Assembly (NCBI GenBank): GCA_963801185.1
Contig: CAWDDW010000002.1
Location: 62,001-126,000, forward strand
DNA: 64,000 bases
Direction: 5' to 3'
From: Palsa-601 sp963801185
GTDB taxonomy: Bacteria > Actinomycetota > Acidimicrobiia > Acidimicrobiales > Bog-793
Shown piece by piece: positions 1-7,802 of the stretch. Within the stretch, counting starts at the first letter, position 1. Each line of letters opens with the position of its first letter. The notes under the pieces were generated by a model, which made no database searches, had not been told where the DNA came from, and saw only the letters and a program-made list of their open reading frames with translations. The position numbers and the translations under genes were made by a program.

Positions 1-300
1 CGCATGAGCTGGAACAGCTGACGGCCGATTACCGCTCGGAGCGCAGCAATCAATGACCTCGCCGCCAGTTACGACATCGATCGGGACACCGTGATCCAGC
101 AGATGCGTCGTCAAAGCCTGCCACGCCGCAACCCGCGGCTCGACGCGGCTGGTGTCAGCGAGGCCGTCGGGCTCTACCGATCCGGCGAATCGCTCGCAAC
201 AATCGGCAAGCGGATGGACGTTGATCCAGGGACGGTCGGTCGAGCACTTCGCAGGGCCGGCGTATCGCTGCGCGATTGTCACGGCCGGGAGCGCAGATAG
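1..300 (+). pseudogene. C-terminal helix-turn-helix tail of a recombinase-like protein, frameshifted, cut by window edge
   Basis: Frame 3 at the window edge reads HELEQLTADYRSER then stops. The frame used after base 52 continues with AINDLAASYDIDRDTV and runs to the stop at 300. Joining them by removing one base near 45-52 gives a smooth protein tail with two successive helix-turn-helix units, roughly INDLAASYDIDRDTVIQQM and LATIGKRMDVDPGTVGRAL. Such double HTH tails are common at the C-terminus of actinobacterial site-specific recombinase or resolvase-like proteins, where they bind DNA. The catalytic domain would lie upstream of this window, so the family call is inference from the tail alone. 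It may be a real pseudogene or a one-base sequencing indel. Confidence 0.45.
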
Positions 301-445
301 TACGTCCTGGGCTAGAGACCGCTGGAGCGCCGCGACAGATGCCGAATATTTGCGCGCGCTATCAGCGCCCGACTGCACGACTGACCGACGTTCTGTTCTC
401 GCGATCCGACCCCATTCATGCGCAAGGTGCGTGTTTGGCAGCATT

Positions 446-1511
446 TCAGGCCGCGCGGCGACGGACCAGCCACACGGTCACCGCGATGAGCAGCACCGAC
501 AACCCAAGCAGCCAGCCAGCCTCCATCCACTGGAACGCCCAGAACCGGGTGGCAGGCTGGTAGCTCGTCACCTGGACGTAGCCGTGTTGGACGAGGTACT
601 GCCACGCGCTGAGGGCGTGCAGGTTCGGCCCCCCACCCTCTTTCCCGGCTACCTGCGCTGGTGCACCCTGGAGGACCTGATAGAGCGCTGTCTGGCTGAC
701 CGTCCGGCCGCCTTTGGTCCTCCAGTGCTGGCTCACAACCCAAACAGAACTTGGCACGTTCAGTGACCTGGTCACGATTGGCGCAAAGTAGTGCTCTCGC
801 AACCAAGCCCCGGTCGCGATGGCAAGTCCGGCGTACGCGACCAGGGTGGCGACAATCGCGGGGACGACCTTGCGGATCAGCATGCCGGCCAGGGCGCCGA
901 TCGCGAAGGCGGCCAGCGTCCATGCGCCGAACGCGACTCCGCGCAAGTCGAACAGGCTGGGAGCAAGCGAAGTCAACTCGGAGAGGTCCCGGGCCTGGTT
1001 GCCCGCGCCGAAGTACGGCTGGTAGTACCACGAGAACAGCACGCTGATGGCGCCGGCCGCCACGGTCACCGCGAGCCGCGAGCCCCGCCAACTTGGCGAG
1101 CGACCAACGCCACCGCCCGAAGCCCTGCGTCCAGGCGTAACGGTAGGTACCGGTCTCCATCTCACGGGCCAGCACCGGCGCCCCGACGAACGCACCGATC
1201 AATGCGGGCGCTAACTGCAATATCCAGCCATTCGTCAGAAAGCCGCCGACGCTATCGAAGCCGCTCGTCAGCTGGAGGCAGGCATCTGAGCCCGCGGGGT
1301 GACAGGCGAGGTCGGCCGCGTAGGCGTGGTGAAGCTTGAGGCCGATCACCCACGTGTACGTCCCGATCGCGGCCAATGCCACAACCAAGCCGGTCAGTGC
1401 GACGCGGTGCTGGCGCCAGGTGACCCAGGCCATCCGCCGCCACGGCAGCGGCCGCAGGTTGGCGTCCTCGTCCGAGTGGGCGGGCACGGCGAGCATGCTT
1501 AGCGTGGTCAC
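446..1511 (-). pseudogene. ABC transporter permease, frameshifted
   Basis: This is a multi-pass membrane protein, the permease of the ABC transporter encoded just upstream. The GTG at 1511 overlaps the ATPase stop as GTGA, the usual sign of translational coupling. The first part contains WRQHRVALTGLVVALAAIG (first membrane segment) and the motif VLAREMETGTYRYAWTQG, typical of ABC-2 permeases. After about base 1085 the reading moves to another frame, which carries the remaining hydrophobic segments (AVTVAAGAISVLFSWYY, AFAIGALAGMLIRKVVPAI, and a last helix near the C-terminus ending VRRRAA). A single-base indel joins the two halves into about 350 residues. Nothing in the sequence identifies the substrate. 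Either a decayed gene or a sequencing error. Confidence 0.7.
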
Positions 1512-2428
1512 TTTGACACCTCCGATCGTTCGCTGTCCCGGGCGCGGGCCGGACCGGGCAGCGCCGCGGCGCCGGGCTCGCGCAAGTAGGCAAGGGTCAG
1601 CTCTTCGAGGGTGACTGAGTGCGCCTCCCATCCCGGGGGCACCGGATCGGAGGTGTTGTCGCAGCGGACAAGCAGGTGCGCTTGTGATGCGGCACGGCTG
1701 GCGTGGACGACGTTCCACTGTTGCGCGTACCGCTCCGACTCTGAAGCTGGTCCGGTGAGCACGCGATGGCGCGCAAGGAGATCATCGACCTCGCCCGCCA
1801 TCTGGATGCTTCCGCGCGAAACGAGCACGAGGTAGTCGGCAACCCGTTCGAGTTCGGCGAGGACGTGCGAGGAGAGCACGACCGAGACGCCGTCGTCCGC
1901 GACCGCCGATCATCACCGTCGCCATGAAGTCGTGCCGGGCGACCGGATCGAGCATCGCCATCGGTTCATCGAGCACGAGGAGCAGCGGTTTGCGCGCAAG
2001 CGCCAGCGTCAAGGCGAGCTGTGCCTGCTGGCCGCCGGACATCTTCCCCGCCTTCTGGCGCGAGCGGGATGCCGAGATCGCCGAGGCGCTGCTTCGCATA
2101 GCTCTCGTCGAAGCGGCGGTTGAGGTTGCGGGTCACGTGAATGCAGGTCGCCTGCGGAGAGGTTCTTGTAAAGCGGCGTGTCCTGGGCCACGAACGCGAT
2201 TCCGTCGAGCGCGGGCAGTGAACCGGCGCGGCGCCCGCCGAGCACTGTTAGCTCACCGGTCGTCGGGTTGGCTAGCCCGACCGCGAGGTTCAGCAAGGTT
2301 GTCTTTCCGGCACCGTTCGGCCCGACGAGCGCGACCACGTGGCCGTCGGGGATCGCCAATGTGCAGTCGTGCAGCGCTTTCGTCGAGCCGTAGGACTTGC
2401 CGAGGCCATGGGTCTCGATGACGTTCAT
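1508..2428 (-). pseudogene. ABC transporter ATP-binding protein, several frameshifts
   Basis: This is the nucleotide-binding subunit that would power the neighbouring permease. The start ATG overlaps the GntR stop as ATGA. Frame 1 carries Walker A (GPNGAGKTT, about residue 36) and the Q-loop region (FVAQDTPLYKNLSAGD). A second frame carries VTRNLNRRFDESYAKQRLGDLG. A third carries the signature MSGGQQAQL and Walker B (LLLVLDEPMAMLD). The final frame has the switch region LSSHVLAELERVADYLVLV and the C-terminal part. At least three shifts are needed, near 2120, 2055 and 1915. All ABC motifs are present and well kept, which argues for indel errors or very recent decay. Operon order is regulator, ATPase, permease, as in YtrA-type systems of Gram-positive bacteria. 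Confidence 0.8.
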
Positions 2429-2916
2429 GCCACCCCCTCTTCCTCGTGTTGCGCCGCGTCGCGCTGGTCGGCAGTGCCCCCGCGACGCTCACGAAAATCC
2501 CGCAGCACGTTCGCGACGAGCGCCGCGATCCCGTCCTCGTCGAGCCCCGCCGAATCTGCGGCCGCCACCCAGGAGACGAGAGAGCGGCGGAGCGCGGCGA
2601 GTTCGGGCAGCGCCACCTGGCCGAGCGTCGCCACGATGAACGTTCCCTGGCCCGGTCGCCCGACCGCGAGGCCCTTCGTCTCCAGCTCCCTGTAGGCCTT
2701 CAGCACCGTGTTCGGGTTGATTGCCAGCTCCGCGACCACGTCTCGGACCTTCGGAAGCTGATCGCCGGGCGCGAGGTAATCGAGGCGGAGCGCGTGCTCG
2801 ACCTGGTGGACGAGCTGCAGGTAGGTCGGCACTCCCGACGCGAGATCGAGGCGGAACTCAATCGGCGAGACTTGCCGCGGAACCACCACCTCGCTGTCAT
2901 CTTTATCTACTGTCAT
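2425..2916 (-). CDS. GntR-family transcriptional regulator, YtrA type
   Basis: A 163-residue repressor with an N-terminal winged helix (about residues 20-90, with PTYLQLVHQVEHAL, LPKVRDVVAELAINPNTV and GLAVGRPGQGTFIV) followed by a short helical C-terminal part of about 60 residues. The short C-terminus is characteristic of the YtrA subfamily, which usually regulates an adjacent ABC transporter. Here the ATPase gene overlaps its stop codon by 4 bp. The start codon sits inside a perfect palindrome that is likely its own operator, and a good promoter places the transcript start at or next to the ATG, so the mRNA is probably leaderless. The effector is unknown. The gene is intact, unlike the two transporter genes below it. 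Confidence 0.88.
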   Translation of the reverse strand: MTVDKDDSEVVVPRQVSPIEFRLDLASGVPTYLQLVHQVEHALRLDYLAPGDQLPKVRDVVAELAINPNTVLKAYRELETKGLAVGRPGQGTFIVATLGQVALPELAALRRSLVSWVAAADSAGLDEDGIAALVANVLRDFRERRGGTADQRDAAQHEEEGVA

Positions 2917-2922
2917 ATGACA
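2911..2922. promoter_or_regulatory. Palindromic operator TGTCATATGACA
   Basis: A perfect 12-bp palindrome overlaps the start codon of the GntR gene and the predicted transcript start. GntR/YtrA repressors bind such dyads and commonly autoregulate. The role is inferred from position and symmetry. Confidence 0.6.
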
Positions 2923-2950
2923 ACATTACAAGAGAGCGAGTTGCTGTCAA
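2923..2950 (-). promoter_or_regulatory. Sigma-70-type promoter of the GntR-ABC operon
   Basis: On the minus strand TTGACA (2950-2945) is followed after 16 bp by TAATGT (2928-2923). The expected +1 falls at about 2916, which is the A of the start ATG, giving a leaderless transcript. The adjoining palindrome would cover +1, consistent with repression by blocking initiation. Confidence 0.6.
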
Positions 2951-3017
2951 CCGAGTCTCGGCGATCGGGATGCGACGAGCCGTGCTCGCGTCGCTCCACC
3001 ATCCCAAGGCCGTGGGT

Positions 3018-3748
3018 TCAGGTGGCCCATGAGCCGTCTGACAGTTCTCCCGCGTTGCCCAATTTGTAGTCCCCATGAATCGGAGTGCGTGGCAGTTCGA
3101 CCTCCTTCCGGAGCTTGGAGAGCTCGGCAGTCAGTTGGCGCATCCGATGCACGACCGGCTCGCTGCGGGGTCCGAGCCTGCGGCGTGTGAAGCCGACCGA
3201 GTAACGCAGTTGGCCGAAGGTTCTGTGGTCGTCGATGGTTCGGGCGGACTGGGCTCCCAGACTGCTTTGAGCGCAGTGTGAAGGCGTCCGAGCTCCTCGA
3301 ATAGGCGGACGTAGGAGTCCCCGTCCGCCCGTGGCTGGACGTGATCGATGAACTCCTCAATCTCAGCCCAACGATCAGCGACCCTCAGGAGGTCGCAGCC
3401 GGAAATCCGAATCGGCCGAGCGACGCGGACTTGCGTCCGCTGGAGCCGCTCCCGCAGTCGCCGCAGTCCCGCTACCCGGCCGCGGCGGACCCAGGGCCTA
3501 TGAACCCGGAGGACAACCGGCGGCTCAGCGTCTATCCGCACGTTGAGGTTGAACCCACCGCCAATGTCTGCCCATCCGGCCCCTCGCGCGACGCGGGCGA
3601 TCAGGGCCGAGACGGCCGGGTCATCTGGGCTGGCTCTAGGTCCGAACCAGCGCGGCAAGGGAGGGGGAGAGGTCGAAGCTTCGATTCCGGTCATGGCAAT
3701 GGCCCACCAGCGCACCCGAGGAAGGGTCCGCCGGCGAGCATGGCGCAA
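3018..3748 (-). pseudogene. Aminoglycoside phosphotransferase-like kinase remnant
   Basis: The N-lobe is readable as GGGFNLNVRID, VVLRVHRPWV and AEIEEFIDHVQPRADGD, followed by LFEELGRLHTAL. After a shift near 3275 another frame continues with RMRQLTAELSKLRKEVEL and the catalytic loop IHGDYKLGN (the HGD..N motif of APH/choline-kinase-like enzymes). The protein then stops within about 12 residues (stop at 3018), so the Mg-binding DFD/E motif and the rest of the C-lobe are missing. A frameshift plus loss of the C-lobe makes this a true pseudogene more convincingly than the single-shift genes elsewhere in the window. A better start may be the ATG at 3694. The former substrate cannot be told. Confidence 0.65.
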
Positions 3749-4183
3749 TCTTGCCGCGACGCTATGACGGCCCGCCAGCCCTTTCAGCTCGCCTGATCAC
3801 TATCGTGGAGACGAGTAGCTGGTCGGTCGAGCCACTGGACACTAGCTAGTCGTTAATGCGGCACTTCGGAAATGAGCGGGGCGCGCCACAACTCGTGTTG
3901 CCCCAGTTAGTCGTACGTCACCAGAGTCGAATCTGGCCAGCGTCGAGCCGAGCTGACTGCTGCAGGCGGGGAGCGCGCCATCCGTTTGGGAGCCCGTCAG
4001 ATCACGGCGAACATCCGCGCAAGGGAGCGCTACCGCCAGGCGGCAGACGATGCCGGCCGGGAGGTCCGCATCCACCGGGCCCGCAGGGCGTCACAGGGAG
4101 CCGAGCTAGGTTCGCCCCGTCACCAAACTGACGGTGCCGACACCACCTGACGCTGGGACGAAAGGACACTTCGAGCTCAAGAG
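3749..4183. other. Intergenic stretch without a confident gene
   Basis: No convincing coding gene. One plus-strand open frame (3911-4150) has a helix-rich, arginine-rich reading (RQITANIRARERYRQAADD) that could be the remnant of a gene, but it has no start codon and I recognise no family. Confidence 0.5.
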
Positions 4184-4189
4184 GTGACT

Positions 4190-4894
4190 ATGCCGTACGC
4201 CCAGGTTGGTGACATCAAGCTCTACTACGAGGTGCACGGGGACGGGCCGCCGGTCGTACTGATCCCGGGTCTCGGAGCCGACACGCGGCTCTTCTTCAAC
4301 GTGGTCCCCCTTCTCGCTACGTTGCATCAGGTCGTCGTGATCGACCCACGAGGAGGTGGGCAGAGCGACAAGCCGACAGGTGACTACAGCATCGAGCAGA
4401 TGGCAGACGACGTGGCCGGGCTGTTCGGCACACTCGGGATGGCCAGCGCCGACGTCGTGGGCTACTCGATGGGAGGCAAGATCGCTCTCCAGTTGGCGGC
4501 CAGCCATCCCGAGTTGGTCGACCATCTGATCCTGGGTGCCACCGCGGCCAAGCCCGCGGTGACGCGCCGGTTCTCCCGGCGCTGGTTCATGATGGACCTC
4601 GTCTCAAGGATCCCCCTGCTGCGCAAGGCCGATGGCCAGCCGTCCTATGCCTTCGAGGCGCAGCGACAGGCGTCGAAGTCCTTCGATGGTCGCGGGCTCC
4701 TCTCCAAGGTGAAGGCCAGCACGCTGATCATCCGGGCCCGGCGCGACCGGATTGTGCCAGCGAGCGACGCCGCCGAGCTCCAGAACATCCCGGGCAGCTC
4801 GCTGGTCGATCTGCCGGGAGGGCACCTCACGCTGGTGATGGTGCACGGAAAGGTACTCGCCGAAGCGATCTCCTCGTTCTTGAGCGAGGCGTGA
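4190..4894 (+). CDS. Alpha/beta hydrolase
   Basis: A 234-residue alpha/beta-hydrolase-fold enzyme. It shows the oxyanion-hole strand region VVLIPGLGAD (about residue 25), the DPRGGGQSDKP loop, the nucleophile elbow GYSMGG (Ser near residue 90), a candidate acid in RARRDRIVP and the catalytic His in PGGHLTL near the C-terminus. The full triad is visible, so the enzyme should be active as an esterase, lactonase or peroxidase-like hydrolase; the substrate is not predictable. I chose ATG 4190 because GAGGTG ends 3 bases upstream; a GTG at 4184 is the alternative. It stands alone between non-coding stretches. Confidence 0.88.
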   Translation: MPYAQVGDIKLYYEVHGDGPPVVLIPGLGADTRLFFNVVPLLATLHQVVVIDPRGGGQSDKPTGDYSIEQMADDVAGLFGTLGMASADVVGYSMGGKIALQLAASHPELVDHLILGATAAKPAVTRRFSRRWFMMDLVSRIPLLRKADGQPSYAFEAQRQASKSFDGRGLLSKVKASTLIIRARRDRIVPASDAAELQNIPGSSLVDLPGGHLTLVMVHGKVLAEAISSFLSEA

Positions 4895-5104
4895 GTCACA
4901 TGCACGGCGTCGAGCTCGTCTTCGCGGCCTAGTTCAGGGCTCTCTACCGTGCACGGTCGTCTGAGCCTTCGGACAGCCCAGGATCTCAACTACCTACATG
5001 TCGTGCGTGCGCCAACAGGGCGCAAGCCTTTTCCCGGTTGTCCGGGCTGACGGGCGCATAACGCGCACGCCGAAGGTTGCCCCATCTGGCCAGGCCAGGA
5101 GCGC

Positions 5105-5120
5105 CATATCGACGGCTCGG
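5105..5120 (+). repeat. 16-bp direct repeat, left copy
   Basis: CATATCGACGGCTCGG occurs here and again at 5565-5580, exactly flanking the small serine-rich repeat gene. An exact 16-bp match so close is unlikely by chance, but no mobile-element ends were recognised. Confidence 0.5.
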
Positions 5121-5164
5121 AGGCCACAGCGAGGATCATGCTCAGTCTCGAAGCGAAGCGATCG

Positions 5165-5446
5165 CTAGCGGCGCTCATCGGCCACCTCAATCGACGGTTC
5201 GCCTGGTCGGAGCCGATTGAGCACGCGCCCCGAAGCGCCAGCCGACATGGCCGACCACCGGGAGCGCCACGAGAGCATGCTGAGCAGCGAGGTGGCCGAG
5301 CCGATCGAGAACGCGGACAGGAACGATCCGACCGAGCAGATCGAGAAGGCAGAGCCGATTGAGCCGACCGACATGAACGAGCCGCGCGAGGCGATAGAGA
5401 GGAACGAGTCCTCGGACCAGAGCGACCAGCGTGATCCGCGCCTCAC
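5165..5446 (-). CDS. Small serine/hydrophobic repeat protein (solenoid-like)
   Basis: A 93-residue protein built almost entirely from a short-period alternation of Ser, Gly/Ala and large hydrophobic residues: SFLSIASRGSFMSVGSIGSA, then FSICSVGSFLSAFSIGSATS and LLSMLSWRSRWSAMSAG. Similar Ser-Ile-Gly-Ser-Ala small proteins of unknown function occur in actinobacteria. A regular six-residue period suggests a narrow beta-solenoid or an amphipathic assembling peptide, but no function is established. The antisense frame also looks open (an artefact of the repeat). The start is GTG 5446. A minus-strand TAACGT eight bases upstream would give a nearly leaderless message. The C-terminal 25 residues are ordinary and charged. 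It is flanked by a 16-bp direct repeat. Confidence 0.55.
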   Translation of the reverse strand: MRRGSRWSLWSEDSFLSIASRGSFMSVGSIGSAFSICSVGSFLSAFSIGSATSLLSMLSWRSRWSAMSAGASGRVLNRLRPGEPSIEVADERR

Positions 5447-5775
5447 GAACTCAAACGTTACTTCTCAGCGGCTGTAGCCCGAAGCGAGCTCCTCAGCGAC
5501 ACCTCCGAGCCGTTCCGAATCGCCGCGGCGGCACTCGCAATGTCAAGGACTCCTGGCAACCACGCATATCGACGGCTCGGTGCTCTACTTCGCAGACGGC
5601 TCCTTATCGCCGATTGTGGCGCTTGGCGCCAATGTGGTCGTTGGATCACAAGCTTGTCCCGAGCACCCTGATCTGAACGGCGGCCTGCCGTTGCTCCATG
5701 GCTCACCCTCCAAGGTCTCGGGGGAGTGCGTTTCATGCCTGCGAGTCCAACCGCAAACCGCGTAGCCGATCGCCG
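5447..5775. other. Intergenic stretch without a gene
   Basis: No convincing gene on either strand. It contains the right copy of the CATATCGACGGCTCGG direct repeat (5565-5580). Confidence 0.5.
5565..5580 (+). repeat. 16-bp direct repeat, right copy
   Basis: Exact copy of the sequence at 5105-5120, same orientation, 460 bp apart. Confidence 0.5.
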
Positions 5776-6471
5776 TCACGCGGCGGACAGAGCAGGCTCG
5801 ACTGCGAGGTCGGCAATCGCCTCTGGCACGATCGAGGAGGGCTTGAATCCTTTGACGATGAGGTAGATGCCAAGCGACAACTCCCAAGCGAACTCTGGGA
5901 CTGTCGCGATGCCCTGGCCCGCCGAGCCTTGGCCGAGGACGCCGAATAGCACAGCGATCCCCGAAGCGCACACCAAAGGACCTCCGACAAGCCCCAGCAT
6001 CGCCATGCGTCGTGGCACGAGGCCGGACCGGTACATCAGGTAGCCCAGCAGCAGCCCATTACCGACGCCGACGATGAAGCCGGGTCCGAGCAAGAACGAC
6101 CAATCATGGATTGCGACCAGCGATCTGGCGACGATATGGAGCGAGGCTGCATTTGCGGCTCCAGCTCCCCCGATGTCCTGTCGCAAGGTCACAACCGAGA
6201 GGACGCTCAGGATGCCGATGGCGATGAAGGCACATTCAACGAGACGAGCCGCGACATACCCCAGAGCGAGAGTCTCGTTCACCCTCTTGAGGATGGGGAA
6301 CAGCACGACCGCTGTACCGATATTGGCGATGATGAGGAGGACCTCTAACAAGGCGCCAAGGAAGATGCGCTTGTCAGCGCCCGCACCGACGATGTAGCCG
6401 GTGTGATTGAGAACAGGGTTATAGAGAAGAACCGCTGGAATCGAGGTGACGAACGTAATAATGAAGAGCAC
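5776..6471 (-). CDS. DUF4386 family membrane protein
   Basis: An integral membrane protein with about six hydrophobic helices. Recognisable DUF4386 features are FIITFVTSIPAVLLYNPVL at the N-terminus, the central IHDWSFLLGPGFIVGVGNG and SGLVPRRMAMLGLVGG. The function of the family is unknown. Family-like sequence continues upstream of the first usable start (GTG 6471): GSPRKTALVAG is encoded up to an ATA codon at 6507, immediately after an in-frame TAG. The natural start may therefore have been mutated from ATG to ATA, or initiation is non-canonical. It is transcribed divergently from a TetR gene, with two palindromic operators between them, so it is the probable regulatory target. Confidence 0.85.
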   Translation of the reverse strand: MLFIITFVTSIPAVLLYNPVLNHTGYIVGAGADKRIFLGALLEVLLIIANIGTAVVLFPILKRVNETLALGYVAARLVECAFIAIGILSVLSVVTLRQDIGGAGAANAASLHIVARSLVAIHDWSFLLGPGFIVGVGNGLLLGYLMYRSGLVPRRMAMLGLVGGPLVCASGIAVLFGVLGQGSAGQGIATVPEFAWELSLGIYLIVKGFKPSSIVPEAIADLAVEPALSAA

Positions 6472-6528
6472 GCCCGCAACAAGCGCCGTCTTCCTGGGTG
6501 ATCCTATCTAGAACTCCTTCCTCAGTGG

Positions 6529-6543
6529 GTGTACACCGTACAC
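6529..6543. promoter_or_regulatory. TetR-type operator 1 (GTGTAC-N3-GTACAC)
   Basis: A perfect 6-bp inverted repeat with 3-bp spacer, GTGTACACCGTACAC, lying in the divergent intergenic region. An identical pair of arms recurs 34 bp further on. Likely bound by the adjacent TetR protein. Confidence 0.7.
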
Positions 6544-6562
6544 CTCGCAGTGTCAGATTACG

Positions 6563-6577
6563 GTGTACGATGTACAC
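6563..6577. promoter_or_regulatory. TetR-type operator 2 (GTGTAC-N3-GTACAC)
   Basis: GTGTACGATGTACAC has the same arms as operator 1 and a different spacer, which shows that the arms are the conserved part. The centre-to-centre distance of 34 bp is about three helical turns, allowing binding on the same face. Confidence 0.7.
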
Positions 6578-6615
6578 TTGTCAAGCGGGCCTTCTTAGAG
6601 GGCTTGAAGGGAAAC

Positions 6616-7338
6616 GTGGCCGGCAAGGGTGATCAGGGGGAGGCTCCTCCCCACCGAGTGCGGTTGAGCAGGGACCGGGTGATCAGCGCCGCCGTCGTCC
6701 TTGCCGACCAGGGCGGACTCGAGTCCCTCAGCATGCGCAACCTCGCTCAGGAACTGGGCGTCGTCCCGATGGCCCTCTACAAGCACGTGGCCAACAAGGA
6801 GGAGCTCCTCGACGGCATGGTCGACGTCGTCTTCGGCGAGGTCAAGATCCGGAGCGAATCCGCCTGGAGGACGGCCATGCGTGAGCGGGCGATCTCGATG
6901 CGCGAAGCTCTTCTGCGCCATCGCTGGGCGATCGGGCTGATGGAGTCCGGGACGCCCGGGCCCGCGAACCTCCGGCACCACAACGCGGTAATGGGGTGTC
7001 TCCGCGACCAAGCGCACTTGTCGTTCCGGATGGCGGTCCACGCGTACAGCGTCATGGACAGCTACATCTACGGCTTCGCTCTCCAAGAGAAGACGCTGGC
7101 TATCGACATTCCGGCGGAGGCGGAGAGGAGGCTTGAAAGGGTCGCCGAGCGTCACCCGTCCCCCGCCGACGAGTATCCGTACCTGATCGAGGTCGTCGTC
7201 GAGCTCGGCAAGTCGGGATACGACTACACCGAGGAGTTCGAGTTCGGGCTGGACCTGCTTCTGGACGGGATCGAACGGCTCCACGAGGAGGAGCGAGCGT
7301 CTGGGAAACGACGAACAGTGAGAGCGACAAGGCGCTGA
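6616..7338 (+). CDS. TetR/AcrR family regulator with TetR_C-type ligand domain
   Basis: A 240-residue repressor. The HTH lies at about residues 20-65 (SRDRVISAAVVLADQG, LSMRNLAQELGVVPMALYKH), and a longer than usual C-terminal domain resembles the tetracycline-repressor C domain (WAIGLMESG, DSYIYGFALQE, FEFGLDLLLDGIERL). I chose GTG 6616 because GAAGGGA lies five bases upstream and because the longer frame would begin inside operator 1. The two GTGTAC/GTACAC operators upstream suggest autoregulation and control of the divergent DUF4386 gene. The ligand is unknown; proteins with this C domain often respond to hydrophobic drugs. Confidence 0.88.
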   Translation: MAGKGDQGEAPPHRVRLSRDRVISAAVVLADQGGLESLSMRNLAQELGVVPMALYKHVANKEELLDGMVDVVFGEVKIRSESAWRTAMRERAISMREALLRHRWAIGLMESGTPGPANLRHHNAVMGCLRDQAHLSFRMAVHAYSVMDSYIYGFALQEKTLAIDIPAEAERRLERVAERHPSPADEYPYLIEVVVELGKSGYDYTEEFEFGLDLLLDGIERLHEEERASGKRRTVRATRR

Positions 7339-7802
7339 TCGGCCGACTCTTGAGTCGCGCAGAACTATCCATCTGGAACAAGGTAAGTGCCTACCGCCCC
7401 AGCCGTTCATCGCGCCCCAACGAGGGATCCGCGTGCTTCGCCGGTTTGGAATAGGCCCCTCAAGGTCGTCGAGCGACCCGACTAGGAATCAGGCCGCTGA
7501 TCAGCGAACGTTGTGATTTCGACAACGGAAGTGGAGGTAATGAGACGTTATTCCAACCCCGCTTGCAGGGCTTCTGACCTGGTGGAACTCCTCGCGCCTC
7601 CGCTTCATCGCAGCTCCGGCCTGGTGGGTGAGCGCAAATGATAGGCCGAGTTTGGCTTTTCCTCCGGGTCTCCCTTATCGCCGGGAGCGCGGACCTTATC
7701 TGCGTACTGGCCCGGGGCCGAGGGATCCGCGGGACAGGCGGAGTAGCGACCCGCGAAGTTCACGATCGACGCGGCTGGGAAGGGTGTCTCGCTGGGTTGA
7801 GG
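7339..7802. other. Intergenic stretch with diverged copy of the tRNA-Ala 3' flank
   Basis: No gene seen. Its central part (about 7446-7547) is a diverged copy of the region downstream of tRNA-Ala (8527-8630), including the CGTTGT-N7-ACAACG hairpin at 7509-7527 and only the last seven or so bases of the tRNA acceptor arm. Confidence 0.6.
7446..7547 (-). repeat. Diverged copy of tRNA-Ala downstream flank
   Basis: Aligns with 8527-8630 at roughly 80 percent identity by eye, sharing CCCTCAAGGTCGTC, GGAATCAGGCC and GTTGTGATTTCGACAACG. Together the copies bracket the pyridoxamine-oxidase-like gene. Could be a segmental duplication or a worn attachment site. Confidence 0.6.

Noticed and set aside
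5217..5477. Plus-strand frame opposite the serine-rich repeat gene
   Set aside because: A repetitive sequence opens both strands; the minus-strand reading matches a known style of actinobacterial repeat protein, the plus-strand reading (Glu/Asn-rich) does not.
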